Below the pieces are notes generated by a model, which saw nothing but the letters and a program-made list of their open reading frames with translations, searched no databases and was not told the DNA's origin. From Neorhizobium galegae bv. officinalis (lineage in GTDB: Bacteria > Pseudomonadota > Alphaproteobacteria > Rhizobiales > Rhizobiaceae): a stretch of DNA of 63,853 nt. Below are positions 48,780 to 58,360 of the stretch, one piece after another. Location: assembly GCA_000985875.1 (NCBI GenBank), contig CCRI01000024.1:1-63853 (forward strand), read 5' to 3'. Position numbers and translations under genes: made by a program. Position 1 is the first letter of the stretch, and every line of letters starts with the position of its first letter.

Positions 48780-49883
48780 ATGACTGGAAATGTGAAGAGC
48801 AACGGCAAGGTAGCATTGATCACCGGGGTAACGGGCCAGGACGGCGCTTACCTTGCGGAACTGCTGCTGGCGAAGGGCTATACCGTCCACGGCATCAAGC
48901 GGCGCTCTTCCTCCTTCAACACCAACCGCATCGAGCATCTCTACGAAGATCCGCATGTGGCAGACCCGCGTTTCATCCTGCATTTCGGCGACATGACGGA
49001 TTCGACCAACCTCATCCGCGTCGTGCAGGAAGCCCAGCCGGACGAAATCTACAACCTGGCCGCCCAGAGCCACGTGCAGGTCTCGTTCGAGACGCCGGAA
49101 TATACCGCCAATGCGGACGGCACCGGCACGCTGCGCCTGCTCGAGGCGATCAGGCTCCTCGGCCTTTCCAAGAAGACCCGCTTCTATCAGGCCTCGACCT
49201 CGGAACTGTACGGCAAGGTCCAGGAAGTGCCGCAGAGCGAGACGACGCCCTTCTATCCGCGTTCGCCCTATGCGGTTGCCAAGCTCTACGCCTACTGGAT
49301 CGTCGTGAACTACCGCGAGGCCTACGGCCTGCACGCCTCGAACGGCATCCTGTTCAACCACGAGAGCCCGATCCGCGGCGAAACCTTCGTTACCCGCAAG
49401 ATCACCCGCGCGGCGGCCGCCATCCATCTCGGCCTGCAGGAACGCCTCTTTCTCGGCAATCTCGACGCCAAGCGCGACTGGGGTCATGCCCGCGAATATG
49501 TGCGCGGCATGTGGCTGATGACGCAGCAGGACGAGCCGGACGACTACGTTCTGGCAACCGGCGAGACCCATACGGTGCGCTCCTTCGTCGAGAAGTCCTT
49601 CGCCAAGGTCGGCATGCCGATCGAGTGGCGCGGCGAGGGTGTCGACGAAAAGGGCTACGACACGACATCCGGCGAGTGCGTCGTGGCGATCGATCCGCGC
49701 TATTTTCGCCCGACGGAAGTCGACCTGCTGATCGGCGACCCCACCAAGGCGCACCGGAAGCTCGGCTGGAAGCACGAGACCAACCTCGATCAGTTGATCG
49801 CCGAAATGGTCCGGGAAGACCTGAAGGTGATGGCGCGCAACGTACCGACCTCGGGCGGCAACAAGGGTCTCTCCCATGCCTGA
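48780..49883 (+). CDS. gmd: GDP-mannose 4,6-dehydratase
   Basis: A 367-residue extended SDR that makes GDP-4-keto-6-deoxymannose from GDP-mannose. NADP site: TGVTGQDGAYLAELLL. Substrate/catalytic region: STSELYGKVQEVPQSE and the YAVAK catalytic Tyr/Lys. Further family signature: GNLDAKRDWGHAREYV. Start: the ATG at 48780 suits the GGGGG sequence better than one 3 nt earlier. Overlaps fcl by 8 nt. First committed step to GDP-L-fucose. Confidence 0.97.
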   Translation: MTGNVKSNGKVALITGVTGQDGAYLAELLLAKGYTVHGIKRRSSSFNTNRIEHLYEDPHVADPRFILHFGDMTDSTNLIRVVQEAQPDEIYNLAAQSHVQVSFETPEYTANADGTGTLRLLEAIRLLGLSKKTRFYQASTSELYGKVQEVPQSETTPFYPRSPYAVAKLYAYWIVVNYREAYGLHASNGILFNHESPIRGETFVTRKITRAAAAIHLGLQERLFLGNLDAKRDWGHAREYVRGMWLMTQQDEPDDYVLATGETHTVRSFVEKSFAKVGMPIEWRGEGVDEKGYDTTSGECVVAIDPRYFRPTEVDLLIGDPTKAHRKLGWKHETNLDQLIAEMVREDLKVMARNVPTSGGNKGLSHA

Positions 49884-50847
49884 GACGATCTACAGCCTTG
49901 CGGGGAAGAAGGTCTATGTCGCGGGACATCGCGGCATGGTCGGCTCGGCGATCGTCCGCCGTCTGGCCTCGGAAGGTTGCGAGATCCTGACGGCGACGCG
50001 CGGTGATGCCGATCTGACGCGCCAGGCGGAAGTCGAGGCCTGGATGGAGAAGAACCGCCCGGACGCGGTGTTCCTGGCGGCCGCCAAGGTGGGCGGCATT
50101 CTTGCCAACGACACCTATCCGGCCGACTTTCTCTACGACAACCTCATCCTAGAGGCCAACATCATTGAGGCCGCCCACAAGGTCGGCGTCGAAAAGCTGA
50201 TGTTCCTCGGCTCGTCCTGCATATATCCGAAATTTGCCGACCAGCCGATCGTCGAGGAGTCGCTTTTGACCGGCTCGCTGGAGCCGACCAACGAATGGTA
50301 TGCGATCGCCAAGATCGCCGGCATCAAGCTCTGCCAGGCCTATCGCAAGCAGCACGGTCATGACTTCATCTCGGCCATGCCCACCAACCTTTATGGCCCC
50401 GGCGACAATTTCGACCTGAAATCCAGCCATGTCATGCCGGCGCTGATCCGCAAGGCGCATGAGGCGAAGACCGGCCACCTTCCGGACATCACCGTATGGG
50501 GTACCGGCACGCCGCGCCGCGAATTCCTGCATGTCGACGATTGCGCCGATGCCTGCGTCCACCTGATGAAGACCTATTCGGCCGAGACCCATGTCAATGT
50601 CGGATCCGGCGAGGACGTGACGATCCTGGAGCTCGCCAAACTGGTGTCCAAGGTCGTCGGTTTCCAGGGGGATATCTCTCATGATCTCACCAAACCCGAC
50701 GGCACGCCGCGCAAGCTGATGAGCGCGGCCAAGCTGCGGGGGCTCGGGTGGTCGCCGAGGATCGGGCTGGAGCAAGGCATAACCGATGCCTATCAAGCCT
50801 TCCTCAAGGGCGAGTATTTCGAGCGCAAACGCGGAGATGCCGCCTGA
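49876..50847 (+). CDS. fcl: GDP-L-fucose synthase (epimerase-reductase)
   Basis: A 323-residue SDR that converts the Gmd product to GDP-L-fucose with NADPH. VAGHRGMVGSAIVRRLASEG (cofactor loop), LGSSCIYPKFADQPI (catalytic Ser), YAIAKIAGIKLCQAYR (Tyr/Lys) and MPTNLYGPGDNFD are all present. It overlaps gmd at its start and wcaI at its stop (ATGA). With Gmd it shows that L-fucose (or a derivative) is part of the polymer. Confidence 0.97.
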   Translation: MPETIYSLAGKKVYVAGHRGMVGSAIVRRLASEGCEILTATRGDADLTRQAEVEAWMEKNRPDAVFLAAAKVGGILANDTYPADFLYDNLILEANIIEAAHKVGVEKLMFLGSSCIYPKFADQPIVEESLLTGSLEPTNEWYAIAKIAGIKLCQAYRKQHGHDFISAMPTNLYGPGDNFDLKSSHVMPALIRKAHEAKTGHLPDITVWGTGTPRREFLHVDDCADACVHLMKTYSAETHVNVGSGEDVTILELAKLVSKVVGFQGDISHDLTKPDGTPRKLMSAAKLRGLGWSPRIGLEQGITDAYQAFLKGEYFERKRGDAA

Positions 50848-52154
50848 TGACAGCAGCCGCCCAGCCCCTCAGCGACGAATGCGAACAAACGTTCGACGCC
50901 GCACCGGGGCTGATTACGGCAGCTGCCACAACACCGCGCAAAAGCGTGGTCGTCTATGCGATGAACTACGCGCCGGAAACCGCCGGCGTCGGCAAATATA
51001 CCGGCGAGATCGCCGAATATCTTGCAGCCGAGGGCATGGACGTCACGGTAGTGACGACACCGCCGCATTATCCCGGCTGGGCGGTCCAGCCCGGATATCG
51101 GAACCGCTATTCATCGGCGATCGAGGGCCGTATCTCGGTGTTGCGAGCGCCGTTGATGCTGCGGCGGAAGATGGGCGGCATCTGGCGGCTGCTCGCGCCG
51201 CTCTCCTTCGCGCTCACCTCGGCGCCCTTGGTCTTCTGGCAGGTACTGCGGCATCGCCCGGTCACCGTCTTCTGCGTCGAGCCGACGCTGCTTGCGGCTC
51301 CCGCAGCCCAGCTTGCGGCTAAATTGGTCGGCGCGCGGACCGTGCTGCATGTTCACGACCTGGAAGTGGATGCGGCATTCGCCGTCGGGCATCTGAGTTC
51401 CAAGACCTGGCTGAAGAGGCTTGGCCACGTTTTCGAGCGTGGCGTACTTGCCAGGTTCGATCGGCTGGTCACCATTTCCAACCGCATGGCGGAAGGGCTT
51501 CTCGGGAAAGGCGTCCCGAACACAAGACTGTCCGTCGTCCGCAACTGGGTGGATCTTGCGCATATCCACCCCATGGAAGACGTCAGCCCCTATCGCGCGG
51601 AGCTTGGCTTCGACCGCGACGACTTCGTCGTCCTCTATTCGGGCAGTATCGGCGCCAAGCAGGGCCTCAACGTACTGCTCGATGCGGCCGAGCGTCTCAA
51701 GGACGAGCGGCGCGTTCATTTCGTGATCTCCGGCGAGGGACCGCTGAAGCCGGAACTCGAAGCCCGTTACGGCCATCTTGAGAATGTCCGTTTCCTGGCC
51801 TTCCAACCCTACTCCCGGCTGAACGCGTTCCTCAATATGCCGGATCTGCATGTTCTGCCGCAGGACAGGAATGCCGCCGACCTGACGCTGCCGTCCAAAC
51901 TCGGCGGCATGCTTGCCTCCGGAAGGCCTGTCCTCGTCACCGCCGACGCGGGAACGGAACTGGCCCAATTCGTCGAGGACGCGGTCTATCTGACCCCGCC
52001 GAACGATCCGGAGAAGCTGGCGGCCAACATCGTCCGGGCGATGTCCGAGCGGGACCAGTGGCGGCCGCATGCACAGGCGGCTCTCGTGCAGAGCCTGTCG
52101 AAACGACCGGCCATCATCGCCATACGGCAGCTCATCGACGGCGGCAGTCCATGA
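50847..52154 (+). CDS. wcaI: WcaI-type colanic-acid-like glycosyltransferase (GT4)
   Basis: A 435-residue GT-B enzyme. The N-terminal MNYAPETAGVGKYTGEIAEY, followed by TTPPHYPGW, is diagnostic of the WcaI group (colanic acid; fucosyltransferase candidates). C-terminal donor half: SGSIGAKQGLNVLLDAAERL, SGEGPLKPELEA and SKLGGMLASGRPVLVTADAG. It has a short membrane-associated helix in the middle. Start ATG overlaps the fcl stop (ATGA). Confidence 0.9.
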   Translation: MTAAAQPLSDECEQTFDAAPGLITAAATTPRKSVVVYAMNYAPETAGVGKYTGEIAEYLAAEGMDVTVVTTPPHYPGWAVQPGYRNRYSSAIEGRISVLRAPLMLRRKMGGIWRLLAPLSFALTSAPLVFWQVLRHRPVTVFCVEPTLLAAPAAQLAAKLVGARTVLHVHDLEVDAAFAVGHLSSKTWLKRLGHVFERGVLARFDRLVTISNRMAEGLLGKGVPNTRLSVVRNWVDLAHIHPMEDVSPYRAELGFDRDDFVVLYSGSIGAKQGLNVLLDAAERLKDERRVHFVISGEGPLKPELEARYGHLENVRFLAFQPYSRLNAFLNMPDLHVLPQDRNAADLTLPSKLGGMLASGRPVLVTADAGTELAQFVEDAVYLTPPNDPEKLAANIVRAMSERDQWRPHAQAALVQSLSKRPAIIAIRQLIDGGSP

Positions 52155-53053
52155 AGGTCGCCGGTCACATCCTCGCCTACAACGTCGATCGTTTTCTGCC
52201 GCACGTTATCGAGAATTGTGGCCGTTTCGTCGACAAGATCTTCATCGTCCTTCCGGAGCGTCCCTGGGCCTATCTGCCCGGCTCTCGCGCCTCGAGGAAA
52301 AATCCCACGACCAGGGAAAAGGTGGACAAGGCCATCGCCTTTGCCCGCGCAAGAGGCGTGAGTTGCAAGGTCGAGGTGATCCGCAGCGACTTCGAGACCG
52401 AGGAGGACAGCCGCAACGACTGCCTCGACCGGGCGATCCGCGAAGGTTACGACTGGCTGGTGATCCAGGACGCCGACGAGTTCTATCTGGATAGCGGCTG
52501 GGAAAGCCTGCTTGAATTCATGGCGGCGGACCGCAGGTATGACCGCATCCTGACACCATGGCATAATTTTTGGAAAACGCCCGATCTGGTGCTGACCAGC
52601 GGCGACGGCTCGATCAGGGATGTCAATGCGGGGTTCGCGATCCGCTGCAGAAGCGGCGTCCGCTTCGATACGGCCCGGAAGACCAGCCCGTCTGCGACCA
52701 CCCTTATCGATGCACCCTGCTACCACTACGGCTACGTCATGAGCGATGCCGAGATGTGGGAAAAGATCACCAGCTGGGGACATGCGCATCAGGTGAATGC
52801 GCAAAAATGGTTTCGCCTGAAATGGCTGGGATGGACACCCGCCCATTCCTACCTCCATCCGGTGACGCCGCTGTTCTGGCCAAAGGCGGTCCGCTTTCCC
52901 GGCAGGCAACCCGCCTTTGCCTCTTCCTTCATGAACCCGAGCCAGGAAACCGCACCGCTCGGTTTTGTCGATTTCCTGGAAAATATGCTTGCCGACCGTG
53001 CGACGGACGTCCGCATCGTCGCGCGAAAACTATTGAGAAGGTCAACCGTGTAG
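52151..53053 (+). CDS. GT2-like glycosyltransferase
   Basis: A 300-residue cytoplasmic GT-A-type protein beginning KVAGHILAYNVDRFLPHVIE and with QDADEFYLD, whose D-x-D-like acidic motif is expected to bind the nucleotide-sugar metal. It resembles family 2-type transferases that act on sugar backbones. ATG overlaps the wcaI stop (ATGA). Donor unknown. It ends 18 nt before the flippase gene. Confidence 0.82.
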   Translation: MKVAGHILAYNVDRFLPHVIENCGRFVDKIFIVLPERPWAYLPGSRASRKNPTTREKVDKAIAFARARGVSCKVEVIRSDFETEEDSRNDCLDRAIREGYDWLVIQDADEFYLDSGWESLLEFMAADRRYDRILTPWHNFWKTPDLVLTSGDGSIRDVNAGFAIRCRSGVRFDTARKTSPSATTLIDAPCYHYGYVMSDAEMWEKITSWGHAHQVNAQKWFRLKWLGWTPAHSYLHPVTPLFWPKAVRFPGRQPAFASSFMNPSQETAPLGFVDFLENMLADRATDVRIVARKLLRRSTV

Positions 53054-53071
53054 CCGTAGGTCGCGTTTTCT

Positions 53072-54610
53072 ATGAGTGTGTCAGTACGGCTAATCTCGGG
53101 CTCGATCGCCAATGGGGCGTTCATTGCCGCCAATATCCTGATCCAGGCGATCAGCGTGCCGATCATGCTCGACTGGTGGTCTGCGCAGCAATTCGGGCTC
53201 TGGGTGCTGCTGCAGACGCTTTATTCCCTCTCTGTCGTGTTCGACCTCGGTCATCAGAACTACCTCGGTTACGAGTTCCAGCGCCTCGGCACCAGGGACG
53301 CCGTAAGGCGCGACTTCGCCTCGGCCATCCCCGCCGCCATTCTGCTGGGAACGATACTCCTCTGCTTCTGGGCGGCTGTCCCTGCTTTCGGATGGGCCGA
53401 CGCGTTGTTCGGAGATTTCGTTCCAGTGGAGCTGATGGACGACCTTTCAGGTGCGATGACCGTCTATGCGCTCGCCTGGCTCGTCACCAGCTCCGTTGGC
53501 GGCATCCTCGGGCGGGCGCTCATCCCGTTCGGCTATTATGCAAGGATGGCGTGGTGGCGGTTTGCGCTGCTCGTATGCGTCAACCTCGCGGCCCTCGCGA
53601 CGGTCATGTCAGGCGGTGACGTCCTCGACGCAGTCATCGCCTCGTCGGTTGCCAACGTGGCCGTCAATGTCGTCATTCATCTCGACTGCTTTTGTCTCTG
53701 GCGGCGCGAGGAAATCGGCTTCGCCGTCCCGGATCTGCGCAGGAGTTGGTCCAATCTCACGAGGAGCCTGTTCCTGTCGCTTCGCGAACTGCTCGCCATC
53801 GGCAACCAGCAGGGCATCCGGCTGCTCATCGCACCACTCGCCGGCGTTGGTCTTCTCGGCGCGTTCACCGCGACCCGGACGCTGTCCAATCTCGCGACGC
53901 AGGGCATCAATGCGCTTGCAGGTCCGGTCGAGCCCGAGCTTCTGCGTTATCTGAGGGAGGGGGAGGCCGGTGCGGCGGAAGCCGCGGTCACTTGCAGTTG
54001 GGTTTTCGTGCTGGTTGTCATCGGCCCCGCCTGCCTTTTGCTCCAATGGGCGGCGCCCGGCCTTTTCCTCTGGTGGACCCGTGGCAGCTTCCACCTGGAC
54101 CCGCTGCTGTTCGGCTCGCTCTGCGCCTGCATCATCGTCTACGGTTTGGCCCAGCCGCTGGCTTCGATCGTCCGGGGAAACAATATCCTGCTGCCGCAGA
54201 TCGTCGCGAACGGCATGTCTCTGCTGATTGCGGCGATCGGTTGTTACCTGATGTTGAACTCATGGGGGCTGCCGGGCGCCGGCTTCTCGCTTCTGGCGGC
54301 AGAGATCGCCAGTTTCCTGATCTGTGCCGGAGCCGCCTGCGCCTTGCTCCGAAAACTGAGGTTTCCCCTGCCAATCATCCCCGCCTTCGCCGCATCCGCT
54401 TGCGGCGGCCTCGCGGTGATCGTCGGGCTGCTCGCCATGGCGATCTGGCCTCAATCGGCCGGCTGGTCGTCCATCCCGGCGATGATCGGCTCGTTGCTGG
54501 GTGCGTGGGTGGCCTATCGGTCCCTGCCAGCCAACATGCAGTTGATGCTTCAAAGGCGTCTTCCAAACCTTTCCCGCAGGCGGGCGGTTCTCACGGGGGA
54601 TCGGCCATGA
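53072..54610 (+). CDS. Polysaccharide flippase (Wzx/MOP family)
   Basis: A 512-residue protein with 12-14 predicted TM helices and the MOP/Wzx layout: an N-terminal segment GSIANGAFIAANILIQAISV, then repeated GxxxG helices and a central cytoplasmic loop with RRSWSNLTRSLFLSLRELLA. It would move the lipid-linked repeat unit across the inner membrane. Stop overlaps the polymerase start (ATGA). Confidence 0.88.
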   Translation: MSVSVRLISGSIANGAFIAANILIQAISVPIMLDWWSAQQFGLWVLLQTLYSLSVVFDLGHQNYLGYEFQRLGTRDAVRRDFASAIPAAILLGTILLCFWAAVPAFGWADALFGDFVPVELMDDLSGAMTVYALAWLVTSSVGGILGRALIPFGYYARMAWWRFALLVCVNLAALATVMSGGDVLDAVIASSVANVAVNVVIHLDCFCLWRREEIGFAVPDLRRSWSNLTRSLFLSLRELLAIGNQQGIRLLIAPLAGVGLLGAFTATRTLSNLATQGINALAGPVEPELLRYLREGEAGAAEAAVTCSWVFVLVVIGPACLLLQWAAPGLFLWWTRGSFHLDPLLFGSLCACIIVYGLAQPLASIVRGNNILLPQIVANGMSLLIAAIGCYLMLNSWGLPGAGFSLLAAEIASFLICAGAACALLRKLRFPLPIIPAFAASACGGLAVIVGLLAMAIWPQSAGWSSIPAMIGSLLGAWVAYRSLPANMQLMLQRRLPNLSRRRAVLTGDRP

Positions 54611-56223
54611 TCGGGAGCGGAGGCCTGGCGAGCGGCGATGTGGTATTCGGCCGTCGTTCCGTACAAGGGCAACGTCGCCGCAATTCCCGTTACGTTACCC
54701 AGGCCCGCTGGGGCGTGGCGATTGCGATCCTGCTCTGCACGGCAATCCAGCTGGCCCTATCGCCTGAGTTGGCCAACATGTTCGGTGCCCTTTCAGCCGG
54801 ACTGACAGGGATCCTGGTATTTTCCTACTGCACCAAACCGAGTCGGACCGAGCGTCATACGATCTCGACGCTGGTGGTGCTCGGCTTCCAGGTCCATTCG
54901 AGCCTGGCCGCCCTGATCGTCCAGACATTCGCCTTGAAACCGATCATCTTCAATCTCGATGCGCCGGTAGCGACGTTTTCCGTTCTGGCACTTCTGCAGA
55001 TATGGGCTGTGGCGCTTCACTGGTTCTATGCGCAGTCGCGGCCAATGCAGGCCGCGACGGGTACCATCCGCCAAAGGATCTTTGCGCCGCTCGGCCTCTA
55101 TCGTTCGCCCACAAACCGGCAATTGTGGTGGATGGGGCTGCTCGGGTCGTTCGCCTCCTGGTACGTGCATGCCGACCGCTGGGGCGAGGACAATTTCGGC
55201 GATATCGCCTTCAAACTGCTCGCCGGCCTGTCGCAATTTTCCGTCGCGCCTTTCCTGATCCCGATCGCTGCTTCCCTCATCGATCCGCCGGGCGGCAAGC
55301 GCTCGGTCAACTGGCTCGCGCTGAGCGCCTACTGCGCCCTGACGCTCTATGTCGCGCTGGCGCGCAACAGCCGCGGCGTATTCGCGGTCAACGTCCTGAC
55401 CGTGCTGATCTGCCTCTCCGTTGCGATAGTGATAGGACGCTTCATCCTGACGAGGCGGCGCGTGATCTGGCTCGCGGTTGCCGTCGTGATCAGCCCTATC
55501 CCGGCGGTCATCCTCTCGGATCTGGCGACGGCCATGGTCATTGCCCGTGACGATCGTTCCGACATCTCGTCGCAGGACCTCGTCCTCTCGACCATCGGCA
55601 CGTATTTCGATCGGGAGGCGCTGCAATCCCGGCAGGAGATGGAGCGCATCCTGGCCGAAGGCAGCTATAACGAAATCTACATCGACAACCCGCTGCTGGC
55701 GCGCTTCGTCGCCACCAAATACATCGACCACAACATCGCTCTCGGGCTTTCGCTGTCGCAGACCGGCGAGGGGCTGGCACGCGAAAACGCTGTCCACCAA
55801 CTGCTATTGCTGCTTCCGACGCCGGTTCTGAATTTTTTCGCGCCCGAACTCGATAAATCCGGCAACGCCTTTTCGTCCGGCGATTATTACAATTTTCTCG
55901 TCACCGGCGATGAGCTGGGAGGGTATCGCACCGGCTCGTCGATCGCCGATGGCTTCGTCGTTCTCGGCTCGCTTTACCTGGTGGTGTTCGCCACCTTCGC
56001 CTTCGCGACTTTCATTGTCGGCGACGCGCTCGCGATCCGGATGCGGGACGGAGGTGTGCTGCTTTCGGCTCTGGCCTGCATCTGCATCGTCCGCTTCTTC
56101 ATGAACGGCCTCATGGACGAATCCGTCGCGGTCCAGGCAGGCAACCTTGTCCGGGCGCTGCCGCAGACGACGCTGCTCTACCTCCTGATGTTCTGGCTGA
56201 CGAGGGGCGTGAAGCTGAGATGA
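54607..56223 (+). CDS. Putative polysaccharide polymerase (Wzy-like) membrane protein
   Basis: A 538-residue polytopic protein with about ten TM helices. Charged loops are at about 290-420, with KYIDHNIALGLSLSQTGEGL and ENAVHQLLLLLPTPVLNFF. No standard Wzy signature is present, as usual for these divergent enzymes. Between a flippase and glycosyltransferases, polymerase is the best call. Its start is the ATGA overlap with the flippase stop; the frame stays open far upstream but that part is out of register with the flippase. Confidence 0.75.
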   Translation: MIGSGGLASGDVVFGRRSVQGQRRRNSRYVTQARWGVAIAILLCTAIQLALSPELANMFGALSAGLTGILVFSYCTKPSRTERHTISTLVVLGFQVHSSLAALIVQTFALKPIIFNLDAPVATFSVLALLQIWAVALHWFYAQSRPMQAATGTIRQRIFAPLGLYRSPTNRQLWWMGLLGSFASWYVHADRWGEDNFGDIAFKLLAGLSQFSVAPFLIPIAASLIDPPGGKRSVNWLALSAYCALTLYVALARNSRGVFAVNVLTVLICLSVAIVIGRFILTRRRVIWLAVAVVISPIPAVILSDLATAMVIARDDRSDISSQDLVLSTIGTYFDREALQSRQEMERILAEGSYNEIYIDNPLLARFVATKYIDHNIALGLSLSQTGEGLARENAVHQLLLLLPTPVLNFFAPELDKSGNAFSSGDYYNFLVTGDELGGYRTGSSIADGFVVLGSLYLVVFATFAFATFIVGDALAIRMRDGGVLLSALACICIVRFFMNGLMDESVAVQAGNLVRALPQTTLLYLLMFWLTRGVKLR

Positions 56224-57257
56224 GGCTCCTCTATATCGGCGCGGAATCGGGAACCAGCCTGCAGCGGGCAGCGGCATTCGGGCGTATCGGTCTGGATGTT
56301 CTCCACCTGTCGCCTTATGCTCAGCTGCCACCCCATTGGGCTCCGTGGCTGAACAGGACAGGCGGTCCCGGCATCGACCGTCTCGTGGCAAACGGGCTCG
56401 GCCGGAGGATCGGCGGGCGGCGCTTCGATTTCGCCGTGGTGGATTGCGGCGACGTGGTCGGACCGGCCGCCCTGAAGATTATCCGGAATGCGGCGCCAGT
56501 CGTCGTCAACTATAACGCCGACAATCCCTATCTGGACCCGTCCCCGGAGCGCCTCCGCTGGAGCATTTTTCACCGCGCCCTCCCGCACTACGATCTGGTC
56601 GTCGCCATGCGCCGCGACGGCATCGAGGAGATGATGGCAAGGAGAGGTGCAAGACGGATCGACACGATCTGGCAGTGCGCGGACGAGGTGGTGCATAGCC
56701 CTCCATCACTGACACCGGAGGAGAAAGGCCGATGGTCATCCGAGGTCGTTTTCGTCGGCACCTGGATGCCCGGACGGGGCGCCTTCATGGCGCGGCTGAT
56801 CGAAAAGGGCCTGCCGCTCGCGATCCATGGGGCCCGCTGGAAAAGAGCAACGGAATACCGGCTGCTCCGCCCGCTCATCCGCTCCGATCACCTTGAAGCG
56901 GCGGACTACACACGCGCAATTTTTGGCGCGAAAATCGCTCTGGTTCTGCTGAACGGCCGAAATGCCGACCTTCATACGACCCGCTCCGCTGAAATTCCCG
57001 CCATCGGCACCGCCATCTGCGCGCCCCGCACGCCGCATCATCAACAGCTTTACAAGGAGGGTGAGGAGGCGGTCCTTTTCGACGGAGCGGATGAATGCGC
57101 GGAGGCTTGCAAACGCCTGCTGGCGGATGACGGCAGGCGCCAGACGATCGCCGATGCCGGTCACCGGCGCACGTTCGCGAACGGGACTTACAACGAGGCC
57201 CTGACCCGCCGCATCGTCGAGCAGGTCGCTGAGATAACGCGAGGCGGCGCGCGATGA
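56220..57257 (+). CDS. CgeB-like glycosyltransferase
   Basis: A 345-residue GT-B-type protein. RWSIFHRALPHYDLVVAMRR is typical of CgeB-like/GT1-related enzymes. The C-terminal half contains FVGTWMPGRGAF, LLNGRNADLHTTRSAEIPAI and KEGEEAVLFDGADEC. It starts in an ATGA overlap and ends in one. Expected to add a side-chain sugar; the donor is unknown. Confidence 0.8.
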   Translation: MRLLYIGAESGTSLQRAAAFGRIGLDVLHLSPYAQLPPHWAPWLNRTGGPGIDRLVANGLGRRIGGRRFDFAVVDCGDVVGPAALKIIRNAAPVVVNYNADNPYLDPSPERLRWSIFHRALPHYDLVVAMRRDGIEEMMARRGARRIDTIWQCADEVVHSPPSLTPEEKGRWSSEVVFVGTWMPGRGAFMARLIEKGLPLAIHGARWKRATEYRLLRPLIRSDHLEAADYTRAIFGAKIALVLLNGRNADLHTTRSAEIPAIGTAICAPRTPHHQQLYKEGEEAVLFDGADECAEACKRLLADDGRRQTIADAGHRRTFANGTYNEALTRRIVEQVAEITRGGAR

Positions 57258-58360
57258 GGACGACGGAGGCGCAGAATGCCGGCATTCTGTTTCTGGCTCT
57301 CGACACTTACGGCCGGCCGGGCGGCATCCAGCGCTTCAACCAGCGGGTTATCGCCGCTCTGGCGGAGATCGCGGGAGAAAAGGGCTGGAAGCGGCCGGTC
57401 ATCCATATCATGCGCGATGGCGAGGCCGACATTCCCCAAACCGCATCGGCCGCGATCCGCGCCTTTGGCCGTCGGCGCCTGGATTTCATCGTTCGCTCGG
57501 CTGTCGCAGCCCTCAACTGCAAAATCCTGTTCCTCGGGCATATCAACCTTCTGCCTGTCGGGCTCATCTGCAAGCTGGTCGCTCCGAGAATAAAACTCGT
57601 GCTCTTCGTCCATGGCGACGAGGTCTGGAACGATCCGGCCTATCGCCGAATGCGGTTTTATGAACCGCTTATGGCAAGAGCCCTCAGCCGGATCGCCTCC
57701 GTCAGCACCTTCACGGCAAGCCGGATGCAGAAGGCGTTCAAGGTTCCCGCCGAGACGTTCAGGCTTTTTCCGAACGCCGTCGACGACATCGACCGGCAGC
57801 CCCAATCGAGCGGCCGGAACATCCTGACGGTCGCCCGGCTGGATCGGCATGACCGCGGCAAGAATATCGAAGCCCTGATCAAGGCGATGGCTCTTCTCAA
57901 GCGCCGCAACGTGGAATGCGTCCTCCGGATCGTCGGCGAGGGGTCGCTCAGATCGGAACTGGCGTCGTTGGCCCATGAACTTGCGGTCGAAGAGAGGGTC
58001 GAATTCCTGGGCCGCGTATCGGATGCGAGACTGGCCGAGGCCTATGCCCAAGCCCGCCTGTTCGCGATGCCCTCCTCCAAGGAGGGGTTCGGCATCGTTT
58101 TCCTGGAGGCCTGGCTGCACGGCCTGCCGGTGATCTGCGGCACGCAGGATGCCGCGGCGGAGATCATTACCGATGGAGTCGACGGGCTTGCCGTGGACCC
58201 CGGGGATATCGAAATACTGGCCGCGAGGGTGGCGATGCTTCTCGCCCATCCGGACTTGGCAGCGGCAATGGGAAGGGCGGGCGCCGAAAAGGTCCGCTCC
58301 CGCTATCTCATGAGAAACTTCAAAGGAAATCTCGAAAAAATCATCGCGGAGCTGCCATGA
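57254..58360 (+). CDS. GT4 glycosyltransferase
   Basis: A 368-residue GT-B enzyme. N terminus GILFLALDTYGRPGGIQRFN; donor half VARLDRHDRGKNIEALIKAM, IVGEGSLRSELASLAHE and the E-x7-E motif in SSKEGFGIVFLEAWLHGLPV. ATGA overlaps on both sides. Part of the polymer assembly line. Confidence 0.88.
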   Translation: MRTTEAQNAGILFLALDTYGRPGGIQRFNQRVIAALAEIAGEKGWKRPVIHIMRDGEADIPQTASAAIRAFGRRRLDFIVRSAVAALNCKILFLGHINLLPVGLICKLVAPRIKLVLFVHGDEVWNDPAYRRMRFYEPLMARALSRIASVSTFTASRMQKAFKVPAETFRLFPNAVDDIDRQPQSSGRNILTVARLDRHDRGKNIEALIKAMALLKRRNVECVLRIVGEGSLRSELASLAHELAVEERVEFLGRVSDARLAEAYAQARLFAMPSSKEGFGIVFLEAWLHGLPVICGTQDAAAEIITDGVDGLAVDPGDIEILAARVAMLLAHPDLAAAMGRAGAEKVRSRYLMRNFKGNLEKIIAELP